A stretch of 64,000 nt of DNA from Pyrrhoderma lamaoense (Eukaryota > Basidiomycota > Agaricomycetes > Hymenochaetales > Hymenochaetaceae): positions 558,001-622,000 of the forward strand of contig NBAZ01000008.1 in NCBI GenBank assembly GCA_002794735.1, in the 5' to 3' direction. Below, piece by piece: positions 22,884 through 34,272 of this stretch. The translations under genes and the position numbers were made by a program. The notes below the pieces were generated by a model. The model was not told where the DNA came from. It saw nothing but the letters and a program-made list of their open reading frames with translations, and searched no databases. Numbering within the stretch: the stretch's first letter is position 1; every line of letters begins with the position of its first letter.

Positions 22884-24287
22884 ATGTTACGCAAACTAAC
22901 ATGTTCCACCGCTACCGACTCTTCACAACTTGCTGTGTTGTTGGTCCCAGCAACGGTCATTTATCCCTTCGTTCATGATAAAAATGAATGAGAAGACGGT
23001 TGATATTCTGGGTTCCTTATTTCACTCGTCTAAAAATACTCAAACATACCTAATTTATGATATTATTCGATCATGCACTAGATCTCTTATTTTTCTTTGG
23101 CCTATTTAGAGTTTGCGATTCTATGATCGTAGTTAATTAGACTTTGTCACGCACATTTTCTTGTTTGAGAATTATTTGGATTTCGTTTCTCATCTATACA
23201 CTTCTCATTCCCCCGTTGTGAGGCATAGTTAATAAATCAAGCATCTCATATCGCTCTTATTTTGAAAATGAAAAGATATGTATTGTAGGGAGTAGAGAAG
23301 AAGAGGAGGGCCACCATCATGATCGAGAAGTACAAGGATTATTTGAAGAGGGATTTGCTTACAAGGGCATGAATCTGATGCACTTCATCAGCCAACACAG
23401 CTTTGAAGACTTTGACCCGAGATCTCAATTGACCCTTGAAGAATGTACCGATGTGGGGAGAAAGCCGAGTTGTGTAGTTTTTTAAGGATCTGTTTCCTGG
23501 AATGGAGATAATGCCGGGGGAAAAGCATTCGTAATTCTCCCTAATGACCATAGAGTCTACGGCAGGATAATCTATAACAACAACCTATTTCGCTGTTTCT
23601 TCTTATCCCAACGCAATATTAAAGGAGGTATTATCTTCAACAACACATATTGGCGTGTCTTCTCCGTTTGAACAACAAATGTCTGAGTTTTGCTATGATC
23701 TTTGTTTGATAACAATGTTAGGGATCTGTCGTTTCAGACAACATACTTGCATGCAGCTCTGAAACTCCCCACTAATTAGTATTAAAAATGAGTTTTGTCA
23801 TGCCTTTTTGAGAGCAACATCGTGCTTGAATCAAATGTCATCGGATGCCAACATTTGGTTGGACCTTGTCAGAATATTAAGGCGTTTATTGATCAATAGA
23901 TTGAGCGGTGATTACTCAACTTTTCTAATTCAAATTGAATTGATCTCTACCAAATGAGAAGACAATGATAAGAAGAACAATAAGTAACACAACATTGGCA
24001 GAAAAAGAGGATAAAACAGATGATGAATACTTTGGGACCGGATCATAAACATTGAGAGGGACATGGAACATGAGACGAGATACTTGTGATGATATGGAGA
24101 ATTAACGAAAGCAATTGACGATGGAGAGACAATAGAGACAGAAATGGATCCACAAGACGATAAAAAAAACCAGTTGCACATTATACAAGTCGTGAATCAT
24201 CACTTCCTCCCTGCCTTGGCCTGAGGGTGAGCTCTACTATCTGCTCCCACTACACTTCGGGCTCGGGTATTAGGGAGCGTGATAATA
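22884..24287. other. 1.4 kb intergenic region
   Basis: The region includes the 3' flanks of STE23 and CKS1. The first 400 bases are T-rich, as expected of a 3' UTR. No known gene is recognised. A coding-like segment on the minus strand at 23339-23584 is listed separately. Bases 23930-24180 have an AT-rich open frame on the minus strand with no family resemblance, which I treat as chance. Confidence 0.45.
23339..23584 (-). pseudogene. Possible last exon or remnant of an unknown gene
   Basis: On the minus strand an AAATAG acceptor at about 23585-23590 is followed by an open frame of about 81 codons ending at 23339. It starts VVVIDYPAVDSMVIREN and ends VLADEVHQIHALVSKSLFK. The residue mix looks like a folded globular protein rather than random AT-rich sequence. 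No convincing upstream exon follows: all three frames beyond 23600 break quickly. It could be a remnant, a gene damaged by indels, or chance. I recognise no family. Confidence 0.22.
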
Positions 24288-24749
24288 TCAAGACCAGTCA
24301 CCGTGTTTACTTTGTGGAGGCTTATAATCCAGCTCGCGCCTGAAAAGAAGGACATGTGGCTCAGGAGCTATGTTGAAATGAGTTACTGGTCAGCAGGACA
24401 GGTCATAAGTTAGTGAGTAAGGTGTAACGCACTGTGGACTTCATAGTGAACCCATCCCAGGCTTTGGGTAATACCGATACCACGCCATTCCTTTTCTGAG
24501 AGTATCCTCAAAGTTCCTGAGTCATCGGGGTTAAAGAATTGCTTTGGTATAAGCTTTAATAGTGGTTTCGGGAGAATAACATGACGATATTCGTATTTAT
24601 CATCACAATACCGTTCTGAGTAGTGGATTCTAGATTTTCACAAGTCAGAAAGGGCCTCTATCCTGAAAATTGTTTGAGGTAGCTTACTTATCCACGTAAT
24701 CTTCCCATCTCTTAAGTGCTTCAGCTTTGGATAGCTGTGGATTTTGCAT
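24288..24749 (-). CDS. CKS1: Cyclin-dependent kinase regulatory subunit Cks1
   Basis: Cks1 is the small adaptor that binds CDK1 and guides multisite phosphorylation and APC/C and SCF substrate choice. The small three-exon gene starts at 24749 with [20 protein letters not shown]. It continues with [20 protein letters not shown] and [20 protein letters not shown]. The signature [18 protein letters not shown] is followed by [14 protein letters not shown] and a short tail ending HGDWS. Introns are at about 24624-24683 and in the codon after YEVH. The phosphate-binding residues of the family (Arg, Ser, Trp, Arg in the conserved core) are present. An upstream in-frame ATG at 24956 would add 69 residues with no family similarity, so I chose the short form. 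Confidence 0.95.
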
Positions 24750-25228
24750 GTTTGTAATTTCACTCGGCTGTGTCTGATGATAGTTGCTTGTTGACTTGAG
24801 CAGGGCCAACTGACGCGAGTCGTCACATAACGTGACTCGTCCCTTGTTGGCCGAGGGTTCATGACGGTGTGTCTCCTTGACTCGTACACTCACTAGAAGA
24901 TGATTTGACTTCCTTATTGAACGTTTTGAAACACTGGGTATTATTTTATTAATCATCTAAAAGCCTCCGAAAACTATCTGCGGTCTTGAAAAAGTTATTA
25001 AATAAGCGAAGAAAAAATTAATGGAATGCTATAGAAACAGCTACATTGATCTATTACATGAAGGATAAAGATAAGCCCTATTCCACACTTCTGATACAGA
25101 TAATTCATACTAGAACAGTTTTCCAAAAGAGAAAATATAGAAAATAAATGGAGAGTGTGAGAGAGCAGAAGTAAAAAAAAAAGTGAAATCATCATAAAGA
25201 AGGAATAAACGGGAACTTGATGACTTGG
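24750..25228. other. Intergenic: CKS1 upstream and BNA2 downstream sequence
   Basis: There are 479 bases with no supported gene. The part next to CKS1 is mixed in composition and should hold its promoter. Bases 24960-25200 are AT-rich with A runs and look like the 3' region of BNA2. Confidence 0.5.
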
Positions 25229-26764
25229 TTAGAGTTCCGCTCTTCGGGTGGCGTCTCGTCCGGCCTTCAATAGAGTCGTGAGCTCGTTGCCTCCTGTGCC
25301 TCTAACGGGACCTGATGTCGAAACAATATCTTTCCCTTGTTTCGCCATTGCCGCCATAACTGGGCATGCATATCTTGCCGTCTTGGACATCGTGACTACA
25401 TACAAGCATGCGACCCGAATATGACAATCTCTAAGCTTCCTCAATGCCTTAACCGCGGCATTGTACGGAGTACGCAACGCAGGCGTCAAACGTGCAACTT
25501 CTCGCAGTTGACGTGATGCGTTTTCGAGATAGACCAAGTAATCTTGGTGAGGGCCCGGCATATAGCGCCGCCTGTATAAATGAATGGAATTGAATTGTAT
25601 GGATGTAGATGAAATTTCAAGTGTGAAAGCAACTAACATTCTTTGCATGAATCCATGATCAGCTCTTTTGTTGTCTTCTGAAGGCGCCGGTTGTCTCTTC
25701 TGAGCAAGTTTATGATCAATATCGAGCCAAACGTCTAATGCATGAATAAGACTGCTCTGGCCCCCGATGGTCCGCTGAGATCAAGCCCGTCGGTATCAAG
25801 GACCCCTTCAAATATCCAACCGGGAGAAGTCGTGCCTTCAGCATCAGCTCCTCTGAACCAAGGGCGGATCTGCCAGTAGAACGTATGCGGATCACAACCA
25901 GCACGAACGCTCTGAACGATATCGTTTAGTTCGTCGATGAGGCTAGCGACCCGTTGAAGATCCCTCGAGATTTTCCAAATAGAGGCTTCATCGGTGACGT
26001 TTGGAAGACTTTGAAAACCCTCAATTATATTAAGCAACTCGACACCTCGCAACTCAACGCCTGCAGAAGCTCTGTGGAACTCAGCTTCGTCATCCGTTCC
26101 TGAGAACAAATGTTCAAATTCGAGGTTATCGAGAGTCAAGGGCAACGACGGATTAATTCGGACAACGTTCCATAGTACACAATCGGCGTATGTCAGGACA
26201 GGGGCAATTCCTAATAGTCTGGAAACTCTGACAAGGGGGATAGCAAGTGACTTTGGAATAACAAATGCCCCGTTAGTTGGCGGAGTGGAGTGAACGTAGA
26301 AGTGCATTAAGAAGGCAAGGACATGGTGAGCTCTTTGTAACTTTCTCATATCGTCTTCGATTGTAACAGTGGATAGAACCGGGCCCTGATCATCGAGAAT
26401 TATAATGAATTGTCAATCTCACTGTGACAATCGACGATCAATAACATATACTAACCTCGCGGATCCGCCTTCTCCATAACTCGCTTCCTTTCCGCCTTGC
26501 TTCAGCTTCTTCCGACTCATCTTCTCCGAGGCTGAGGACGTCAGGGGCCTCTGAAAGAGCTCTCTCCCAGAAATCGAAAGCAGATGGAAGACGTCCTAAT
26601 GCCTGGGATGGTATAAATCCAGTTTCTCTATCGATATCGAACTCGACATTAGCCTTAGGTGGTTCCAAGCTTAGAGTTCGTAGTTTTTGGAAGATATCGC
26701 CAAGGGCAGATGTGCCCATGCGAAGGAGTTCGGGTGGTGTGAGTACGCTATGAAGATAATCCAT
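25229..26764 (-). CDS. BNA2: Indoleamine 2,3-dioxygenase (kynurenine pathway)
   Basis: This heme dioxygenase opens the indole ring of L-tryptophan to N-formylkynurenine, the first step of de novo NAD synthesis in fungi. The N-terminal exon starts at 26764 (MDYLHSVLTPPELLRMG). The middle exon has KLQRAHHVLAFLMHFYVHS, PKSLAIPLVRVSRLLGIAPV and YADCVLWNV. The family motif follows in the form LSGPSG...QSSLIHALDVWLDIDH, broken by one missing base in the GGGGGCC run at 25759-25765. The C-terminal exon has RRYMPGPHQDYLVYLENA and KLRDCHIRVA, whose His is the likely proximal heme ligand. It ends with GTGGNELTTLLKAGRDATRR. Two GT-AG introns are clear. Confidence 0.92.
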
Positions 26765-29180
26765 TGTGTGTTAGGAGAGTAGAGCTTGTAAAGGAGTGAT
26801 TGAATGCATTAACGAGCTATGGAAGCGGTCTTTTATATTCTTTTCCAACTAACGAAACTTTTAGGCCACAGTATTTCTCTAGCTAAAGCTAGGTATGCCG
26901 TCGAGCCCGCGACAGCTGTGCTCCGAGTGATGCTCGAATCAGTCCGCCGCTGACTCGACCACGGTCTATCTGGTACCCAGTTTTGAAGGGTGATACATCT
27001 AAAAGTTCAAACGCCGATAAAAGATTACTCAGTTTGAGCTTGCTTGGGTCTCTGCTATTCTCCAGAAACAGATCAGTTTTGTTTTTCTCCATATAAGGAG
27101 TATCCCACTCTCAAAAATACCGACATGCGCGCTTGTTTCGACAAAAAAGTCCCAAAAGCGCTGTCGGTATGAAGAAAGGATTACAACAGTATCACTCTTG
27201 ATTCGCCATATTAAGACATTGCGAAAAGGGTGGTTTAAGGGTATAGAACCAGGCTAGGGGTCCAAACCTGTGAATATGATGCAACTCAAAAGGTTGGCCG
27301 TTGGTCTTCTGCACAGGTCGTTTATTTTGATGTGGACTCCTTTGGGCGGTAACACGGTGAACCTGAAATTATCAGACCCTGACTGGCCCTGGAAAACCCA
27401 CGTGGCACTAAGTAAGCTAAGCTTTAGGTATCTAACGTAAGAGTGTAAGTTAAACAAAGGACAAAGCGATTAATTCGAGATCCGCAAGTTTCGAAATGAT
27501 TACTTATGATATTTATAATCTAACGAGCAAATTACATATCATGTTTTGTTTATTACAGTCATCCCGTAACGCTGAAAGAAGATCATCGAGAAACGGGAAT
27601 GAAGGTGAAAGAAAAAACACAGATGAGAAGAGGACAAGAAGTAGCTGTCAGTTGCGAGATTGTAGATACTGAAGATGGATTTTTCTCTTTCTTTTTTCCC
27701 ATTCTTTACCAGGAAAGCCTATACTTAACACAATCCGCTTGTACTTCTCCCCGGCGAAGTTCTAAAGTCGATGTCTCCTTCCGTAACAGTATATTAGTCT
27801 TCAGCAGAAGCACAGCCCTTCGGTATGGGCAATCCTCTTGAGGGTTCTTACTTCTTTCGTAAAATAGAAGCCCCAGAATAAAGTTCTTCTCTATCTTTTT
27901 TCTCCTTTCTAAAACTTCCTGGAAAACAAGCACATAAACTTTGACAGACTGTGGGGATAAAAATTGTGGCTTGAAATCGGTGATGTGACCCCATCATCTT
28001 CCGAAGTTTACGTGGTCCAGCCACTGGTCCACGATCTTGTTCCAAAACATCTCGACGTGATCCCATCCAGACTCTTTTCCCCCTTTACTATCTGTATCGG
28101 AAGGCAACCGTGGCTGAGACTTTTTTTTGCTCCTTCCAACCCGCAAGAATTATTTTGTGAATACTTATCAATTTACTTCCGTATCGTGGTTTTCCTATAC
28201 AATTCACCTCCTTGATTCTTATATTTTCTTCCTTTTTTTTCTCCATTTCTCCTTGCCGTTTGTATTCCCGACTCGGGGGTAGCGAACACACTCTCACCAG
28301 GGATTTTTTTCTTTGTTAATTGAGAAGACGTGAAAGGAAGAGAAGTTTAAACTAAATTTGCGACCGAGGGAGAGAAAACAGTTAATGGGCGCAGTGCCCC
28401 GTGAAGTGAAAGTTGAAACCAGTTGAAACTCGCCTGGGGGAAGTTGTCACACACACAAACAAACTGATACTAGTAGTGGAGAGGCTGACACTCGAAAGTA
28501 CTCAACTCAGTGCTCATCAGCATTTTTCACTCTGCGGTATGTTTCCATGCCGAGTCACTTTTCAGCACAGGGTAGTAGTGTAGTGCCATGGGTAAACCGA
28601 GTCCAAAACGTGGTAATACATTCTGACGAAGCTTTTCTGTGTTCACGGAGTTATCGCTCTGTCTTCTCTTGCTTATACCCCCTGGCTATATAGCAAAAAA
28701 CGATGACCCTTACTTTTGTTTCGGTGTAGCCTTGAGGACATATTCCAAAAGCTCTGCTGGTGCCACTTGTGGTTGTGTCAAAGCTGCGCTTCAGAATACA
28801 AACAAGACTGTACAAACAAACAAAGCCATGATGCATCAGGATCAGTTGTCTCCCCTATTGCATCTTGGGAGTTCGCACCTCTTCATGTAACTGTATACAT
28901 ACATATACACTGTTCTATCATCCAGGTTTCGACGTTACGATGTAGAGAATGGTGTTGATAATCCCACATGAGAATACCATGTAAACAGCTCAGATGACGA
29001 CAATCCACCATACATGATCGAGTATTGGCGCCCAAATAAATACCTTAGCCGATGCACAGGTGATAATCATCTTTCTTTTCAATATTTTGACATGACAAAT
29101 TCATACTTTATAGAAGTTTTATGTTATGTGTGTATTGCAGGGTAAAATGTATTGCAGTAGGTTAAAGTAGTTACACATAT
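26765..29180. other. 2.4 kb gap without a recognisable gene
   Basis: This is the longest empty stretch in an otherwise dense window. It lies between the BNA2 start and the HIBCH stop. I find only short frames (60-85 codons) with no family motifs and no clear splice structure. The segment at 27600-28330 has strong T-rich and A-rich tracts, and 28450-28470 has a small CA-rich run. No tRNA, snRNA or transposon terminal repeat is visible. A non-coding transcript or a decayed gene cannot be excluded. Confidence 0.5.
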
Positions 29181-31083
29181 TTACTTCCAGCGCAGGCAAC
29201 CGTTGTTGTCCGGGTCCTCTACTAGTTCGCATCGCCGTTCGAGGACCTCGGTAACCTTCTCAGCTACTCCGTGTTTATTCCCAGTCATGGATAAAAACTT
29301 TTGAACTATTTCTTCCCGTGTAAGTGCTAGGGCACCGCTTCGGGGTGCTCTCCGCGTACAATCATCTTGATCTCTTGTTCAGTAGGGAGACTGAATTGCA
29401 TCGGGTTCCGTAGGGTCTTCGCTTCGATATCAAGTTTGGGGGCAGATTCCACATACTCCGATTTATCAAAAAATCGTTTGACAATATCTTTGCTGACTTC
29501 CGATAATGTACTTGGAGACCAATTTGGTCTGGTGTCACGAAGCTTGTTTACGACAACATGTTGCACCCCAGTTGCAAAATCAGAACTAGCTCCAGTCTAT
29601 TTTGTTTCATTTGGAATTGATGTATTTTGATCAGAAAAGACGAATTAGCGGAGATATGTATCAGCAGATTGCTCACTAGAAAAGCATTCGCAATTCCCAT
29701 TTCCATGCCGAGAGCTTGCGGCAAAGATAATTTCTTTCCTCGTCGGATAGCTTCTAAGGCGACCTTAAGACTTGTGGGACTGCGCATATTTAATGACGAT
29801 AAAGTAGATTCCGCCCATTTAGATATTACTCCCGATTCTGATCGCATCAACTCTTCCAGTGTGCTAATTATATCCTCAACATTTTCTTTCCCAAATGCCG
29901 TATCTACTGCTACGCGCAATTCACCAATGAATGGATTCCCATGTTCATTAGTCAAAGGTTCACAGTAATTTTCCTCAATAATCGTATTGATCTGCGAGTA
30001 AGTAGGGTTGTTTAATGAAGAGATTGCTTCGAGAAGTCCAGGGACTCTCTTTGATGGAACAAAGTGAGTTGCAATACCAAGTTCACTAGTAATATACATT
30101 CAGTCACTGTTCTCTTGTAAATCTCATTAAACTTTATCTCACAATACCGCTCGGCCCTTTAGAGTCTCGCCAGTCAATGCAAAGTATGTTCCGAGCTCTC
30201 CATCAAGCTTGGGTAAGAAATGACTGGCACCAACATCGGGACAATATCCAATTTTTGTTTCAGGCATAGCAAATGTCGTGGTTTCAGTTGCAATACGGAA
30301 AGGTGCATTTATTGACAAACCAACACCCCCACCCACTGATTGAAGAGAGAGATGAATAATCTGTTTCGTTTGAAAAGATATCAAAACACAAACTCGTATT
30401 CCCCTGCATGATAGCAATGTACGGCTTTGAAAGACTAGCCAACTGATAATCTAGTTCAAATCTGATCATTCTGTTCAATAATGTAATTTCCCTACGATGA
30501 TTCTTTTCACTCACTCATCTTTAAAGTACTGTACACCCAAATGCCGAGTCTCTTCAGAAGCAGCGGATTTAATGACCGCTACAGAAAGGATTACAGCAGC
30601 AATTAGTAAGACTATGGTAAGCTAAACTTGATAAATTCCGAGGAAAACGCACATACGACATCTCCTCCTGCACAAAAGGATGGTCCACTACCACTCCCTA
30701 CTATGACCTTGCATAAATCCGACTGTTCCCACTCCTGTAAGATAGGTATAACGTAAATGTAATTGTCTAAGTATAGATAGCCTATGAACTCACTCGCAAC
30801 TTTGGCCGAAGTTCAGCAATCATATCTCCATCCAAGGCATTGTGTTTTTTCGGTCGATTCAGGATATATCGTCTTAAAGAACCCTCTGACTCAAATAGAA
30901 TAGGTGGCTAGTCATTGAATATGAAAAAAAAGTATGTTAAGATTATGAAAAAATCGCAGTTAAGCCCGCCCGAAAAAGCTTTACCTCTAAAGCTGCGGTA
31001 GACATGGATAGGTGTCTAGTTATCATGGCAGTCCTGGAGAGCGCAGACGGGCGCGACATTCTCCGTATGGCTAAGGAGAGCAT
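29181..31083 (-). CDS. HIBCH: 3-hydroxyisobutyryl-CoA hydrolase, mitochondrial
   Basis: This crotonase-fold hydrolase of valine breakdown converts 3-hydroxyisobutyryl-CoA to 3-hydroxyisobutyrate. The start at 31083 gives an Arg/Ser-rich leader ([20 protein letters not shown]), typical of mitochondrial presequences. Then come [20 protein letters not shown], the oxyanion-hole region [46 protein letters not shown] and [19 protein letters not shown]. That last stretch holds the expected catalytic Glu and Asp. Downstream are [18 protein letters not shown] and [20 protein letters not shown]. The terminal part ([20 protein letters not shown], ending DNNGCLRWK) lies one frame away, after a CCC run at 29330-29332 that seems one C short. 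The gene is divergent from TBCE. Confidence 0.93.
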
Positions 31084-31308
31084 TTGATAAAGGTATTATA
31101 AGAAAGGGACCAACGCGGGAATTGTCAACGTCGCTAGGGATGTCAGAGTCAAGCTAAGAGAGAACGCGAGGTCATGTGCTAGTCGTGGGTCCGGCGGGTA
31201 CCCGACTAGCCGTGTGACCCTCGGCGATCTCAATGGCCTATTCATTCTTGTTTGTTAATTATTCTTTTTTAACATTGGAAAGTATCATTTTTGAAACGTA
31301 GAGCTGTT

Positions 31309-33542
31309 ATGCCAGACACTGTCTCACACACGCCGTTTGTCGGGCAGCGTATCAAACTTCACGGGCACAAGGGTTCAATAAAATTTATTGGAGAAGTCGA
31401 CGGAACTTCTGGAGTGTGGCTAGGAATTGAATGGGACGATCCAAAAAGGGGAAAACACAGTGGTGAAAAAGATGGAAGAAAATATTTTGATTGCAAGTAT
31501 GCTAAAATCCCTAAAAATTATCGCTATGAGACAAATAGAAGAAGAGGAAGAACTGATCATATTCTTATGCAATGAAGAATCCCCGGTTCCGGGAGTTTTA
31601 TACGACCATCATCATCGATCAACTACGGGCAGTCTTTCCTGTCAGCTCTTGTCTCCAAGTATGTGGAGCTTCCGCAAGATACCAGCGGGAGTGGTAAAGA
31701 AACGGTGATCCTGGGATCGAGCAATGGGACAATAGAGGTCGAGGCAGTCGGGCTGAATAAAGTGCGAGGGAAGCTTGCTAGACTCGAAGACCTACGTGAG
31801 ATTAGTCTTGATTCAGAGGATGTAGCATATGCAGACCCTATCGGAAAGATCAATTCTACTTGTCCAAGTATGTTCACTATCTCCTGAGAGATGTTACTTA
31901 CTTTTTCAAATACGGAAACCTGACAGAAGCCTAGATATCAGAACCTCGATCTCTCCAATAGCTTACTGCCCTCGTGGGACATGGTAGCCCTTATTGCAGT
32001 AGAACTTCCGGCCCTTCGTGAACTGAGCCTAAAGTGCGTGAGCACAATCCCGACCTGCACCTCCTGCTAGTGCTTCTGATCCATTCGCTCATGTATCATA
32101 TCATCTTCTCTCCTTCTCATAGTTCTAATCGCTTCAGTACAGTATACGATACAAGGCCTTTGGAATCTGCCTTCTTAGCGCTCGAAGAGCTGAGGATAAA
32201 TCATATAATGACCACTTGGTCTGATTTTCTAGCAATTATTCATGCTTTTCCAAAATTACGATACTTAGAATTAGGGTACAATGCCTTGAAAAGATTGGAC
32301 ACGAACACTGCCCCTCCAAATGGCTTAATTCCTGATCCGAGAATTGAAATCCTCAATTTGGACTGCAACGACCTTGAAGATTGGAGCAATTTAATGATAG
32401 CAATTTCTTCGTTCCCATTGTCAGTTACATTCTCATGGATCTTTTGATCCTATTCTAACGGACAGAATCTGCATACATGTAGACTAAACCGTCTCATCAT
32501 CACTGCTAATCAGATCAACGAAATACCAATACATGTGCCACCATCGGTGAGACAAACTTCTAATATCAAGTACCTGGGTCTACAGGACAATTTCATTTCG
32601 AACTGGACGGATATCGATGCTCTTAATTGTTGGCTTCCAAATTTAAGAACACTGAATATCAGTGGCAATCCAATCGTTATTCGTATGTGTACCATTGTTT
32701 TCTCCCTTTTTCACAAGACTGAGGGCCGAGATCTAAGGTTCTTCCGATTTCAGGCAGCAGGCTATTGCGAGGCTCCCTCATCTAGAATCTCTCAATGGCT
32801 CCTCAGTATGTATTAATTTAGTTCTGTTGTTTCTCCCTTTAGTGACCCCGAGAGTGGCACATTCATAGATATCCACCAAGGAAAGAATAGATAGCGAGAT
32901 ATATTATGTTTCTCACTCAGTTCAAGCTGCTGAATCAGACTCCGATAAGCATCTAGCGAAGCAATCACCGAGGTGGCGAGAGTTATGCATAAGTAGGCTC
33001 TCAATAATTCACCGGGCACAGAATCTGTAACTAAACAAGTATGCACAATTTTCCATTACAGAACATGGCTTCTCTGACGATGATAGAATCTTGAAAAATA
33101 CATCTAGTACCCTGGGAGACCGTCTTATTAGTGAGTAGATAGATCTCTTTCGCAGTCCGTATGAATTCTAAGATCGAAGTATCCCCGGCTAACCATGGTT
33201 GGTAATACAGACATAAAGATCCATTACTTACCTTCAGGAAATAAGAGCGCTGATGTTCTGCGACTTTCCTCTGTCTCCGCAAAGGCTCTCGTCGCACAGC
33301 TACCTCCCCCAACAGAACTGCGTGTGCTTCCGACGATGTCGCTGAAGCTTCTTCGTTTGAAAATACTCAAGGCATTGAGACTCCCATTTGATCGGAAAGC
33401 TTCAAATGTCGAAAATATGGACACTTGGCTCATCATGAATGACGACAAGCTCACGAAGTTAGATATGGATCAAGAAAATCATGATCTTTCATGGTGGGGA
33501 ATTCAGTCTGGATCCGAAATTGTTGTCACTCTCGGGACATGA
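31309..33542 (+). CDS. TBCE: Tubulin-specific chaperone E (tubulin folding cofactor E)
   Basis: TBCE (Pac2 in yeast) captures alpha-tubulin and helps form the alpha/beta dimer. Domains run in order. An N-terminal CAP-Gly domain has GEVDGTSGVWLGIEWDDPKR, KHSGEKDGRKYFDC and, after an intron, IPGSGSFIRPS. Leucine-rich repeats follow (NLDLSNSLLPSWDMVALIAV, LRELSL, LRYLELGYNALKRLD, RIEILNLDCNDLEDW, IKYLGLQDNFISNW, LRTLNISGNPI). A ubiquitin-like C-terminus has LPTMSLKLLRLKILKAL and ends SGSEIVVTLGT at 33542. The start at 31309 is the first ATG in frame. The junction at about 31867-31934 does not splice in frame with a normal acceptor, so one more missing base is possible there. The gene is divergent from HIBCH (225 bases). 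Confidence 0.93.
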
Positions 33543-33811
33543 TAATCTCCAGATGAACATAAGTAGTAGACTTAGCTTTGATATATACGGTAAATCATAA
33601 TGTATTCTCCATATCTAGTACATCGGCCACTAAATACCATACCAAAAGCATTTACAAACCTTGATACGTTATAGAAGGAGTCTGGCTCCGATCAATTAAT
33701 CTAAATGAAAACGCAAGCAATCAGTACGTGTTCATTATTGAAAATTAGACGCGGTTCTTGATCATTTGAGTTTGATGCGCATCACGTGACCTATCGTTTA
33801 AAAATACATTT

Positions 33812-34201
33812 CTATTTGTTTTCTTGAGAAGAGGCAACCGACAGTTTTGATCCGTTACGGAAGCGCCCAAACTCCGCAAAATTCCTTAATTTCTCATATC
33901 TTGAATCCCTTTGACTAAATGGACCGATAACAGGACCAGAGGGAGTAATTTCCAATCTAACGTGTCCACTTGTATCTAGCACAGTTTCATTAACTTTAGC
34001 CCTACCTTTCTTTTAACGAGAATGGCCTCCAATATAAACCAGGCACAACCTAACGGGAACAGATGAAAGGCCTAATTGACTAGTTGTCCATATAAACGAC
34101 CCCAAAAGACCAATCGCGCTGAGAGTCGCGAAAAAAATACAACCGAACCTCGGGAGAAAACAAACAGAGAACACAGAATCACGAAGCCTAGAATAAAACA
34201 T
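33812..34201 (-). CDS. Small putative membrane protein (unknown)
   Basis: Two minus-strand exons can be joined. Exon 1 (34201-34055) begins MFYSRLRDSVFSVCFLPRFG and has one hydrophobic stretch, CIFFATLSAIGLLGSFIW. Exon 2 (34009-33812) begins KGRAKVNETVLDTSGHVRLE, continues ITPSGPVIGPF and ends at TAG 33812-33814. The 45-base intron has GTTAGG and AAAAG ends and joins in phase 0. The product would be about 114 residues with a basic N-terminus, one transmembrane helix and a soluble C-terminal tail. That layout is common among small mitochondrial or ER proteins. I recognise no family. The start lies 71 bases downstream of the SR-protein stop on the same strand. Confidence 0.4.
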
Positions 34202-34272
34202 ATAGAATCCTTTTCCTAAGGGCCTCTGGAATGGGAGTTTTGGCGCCTAATCTGAACTACTTAGATTATCCC

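Noticed and set aside
24750..24956. A 69-residue N-terminal extension of CKS1 from ATG 24956
   Set aside because: The added sequence has no similarity to the family, and the shorter start gives the expected size.
29627..29968. A 113-codon plus-strand frame inside HIBCH
   Set aside because: It is the antisense shadow of a clearly conserved HIBCH exon.
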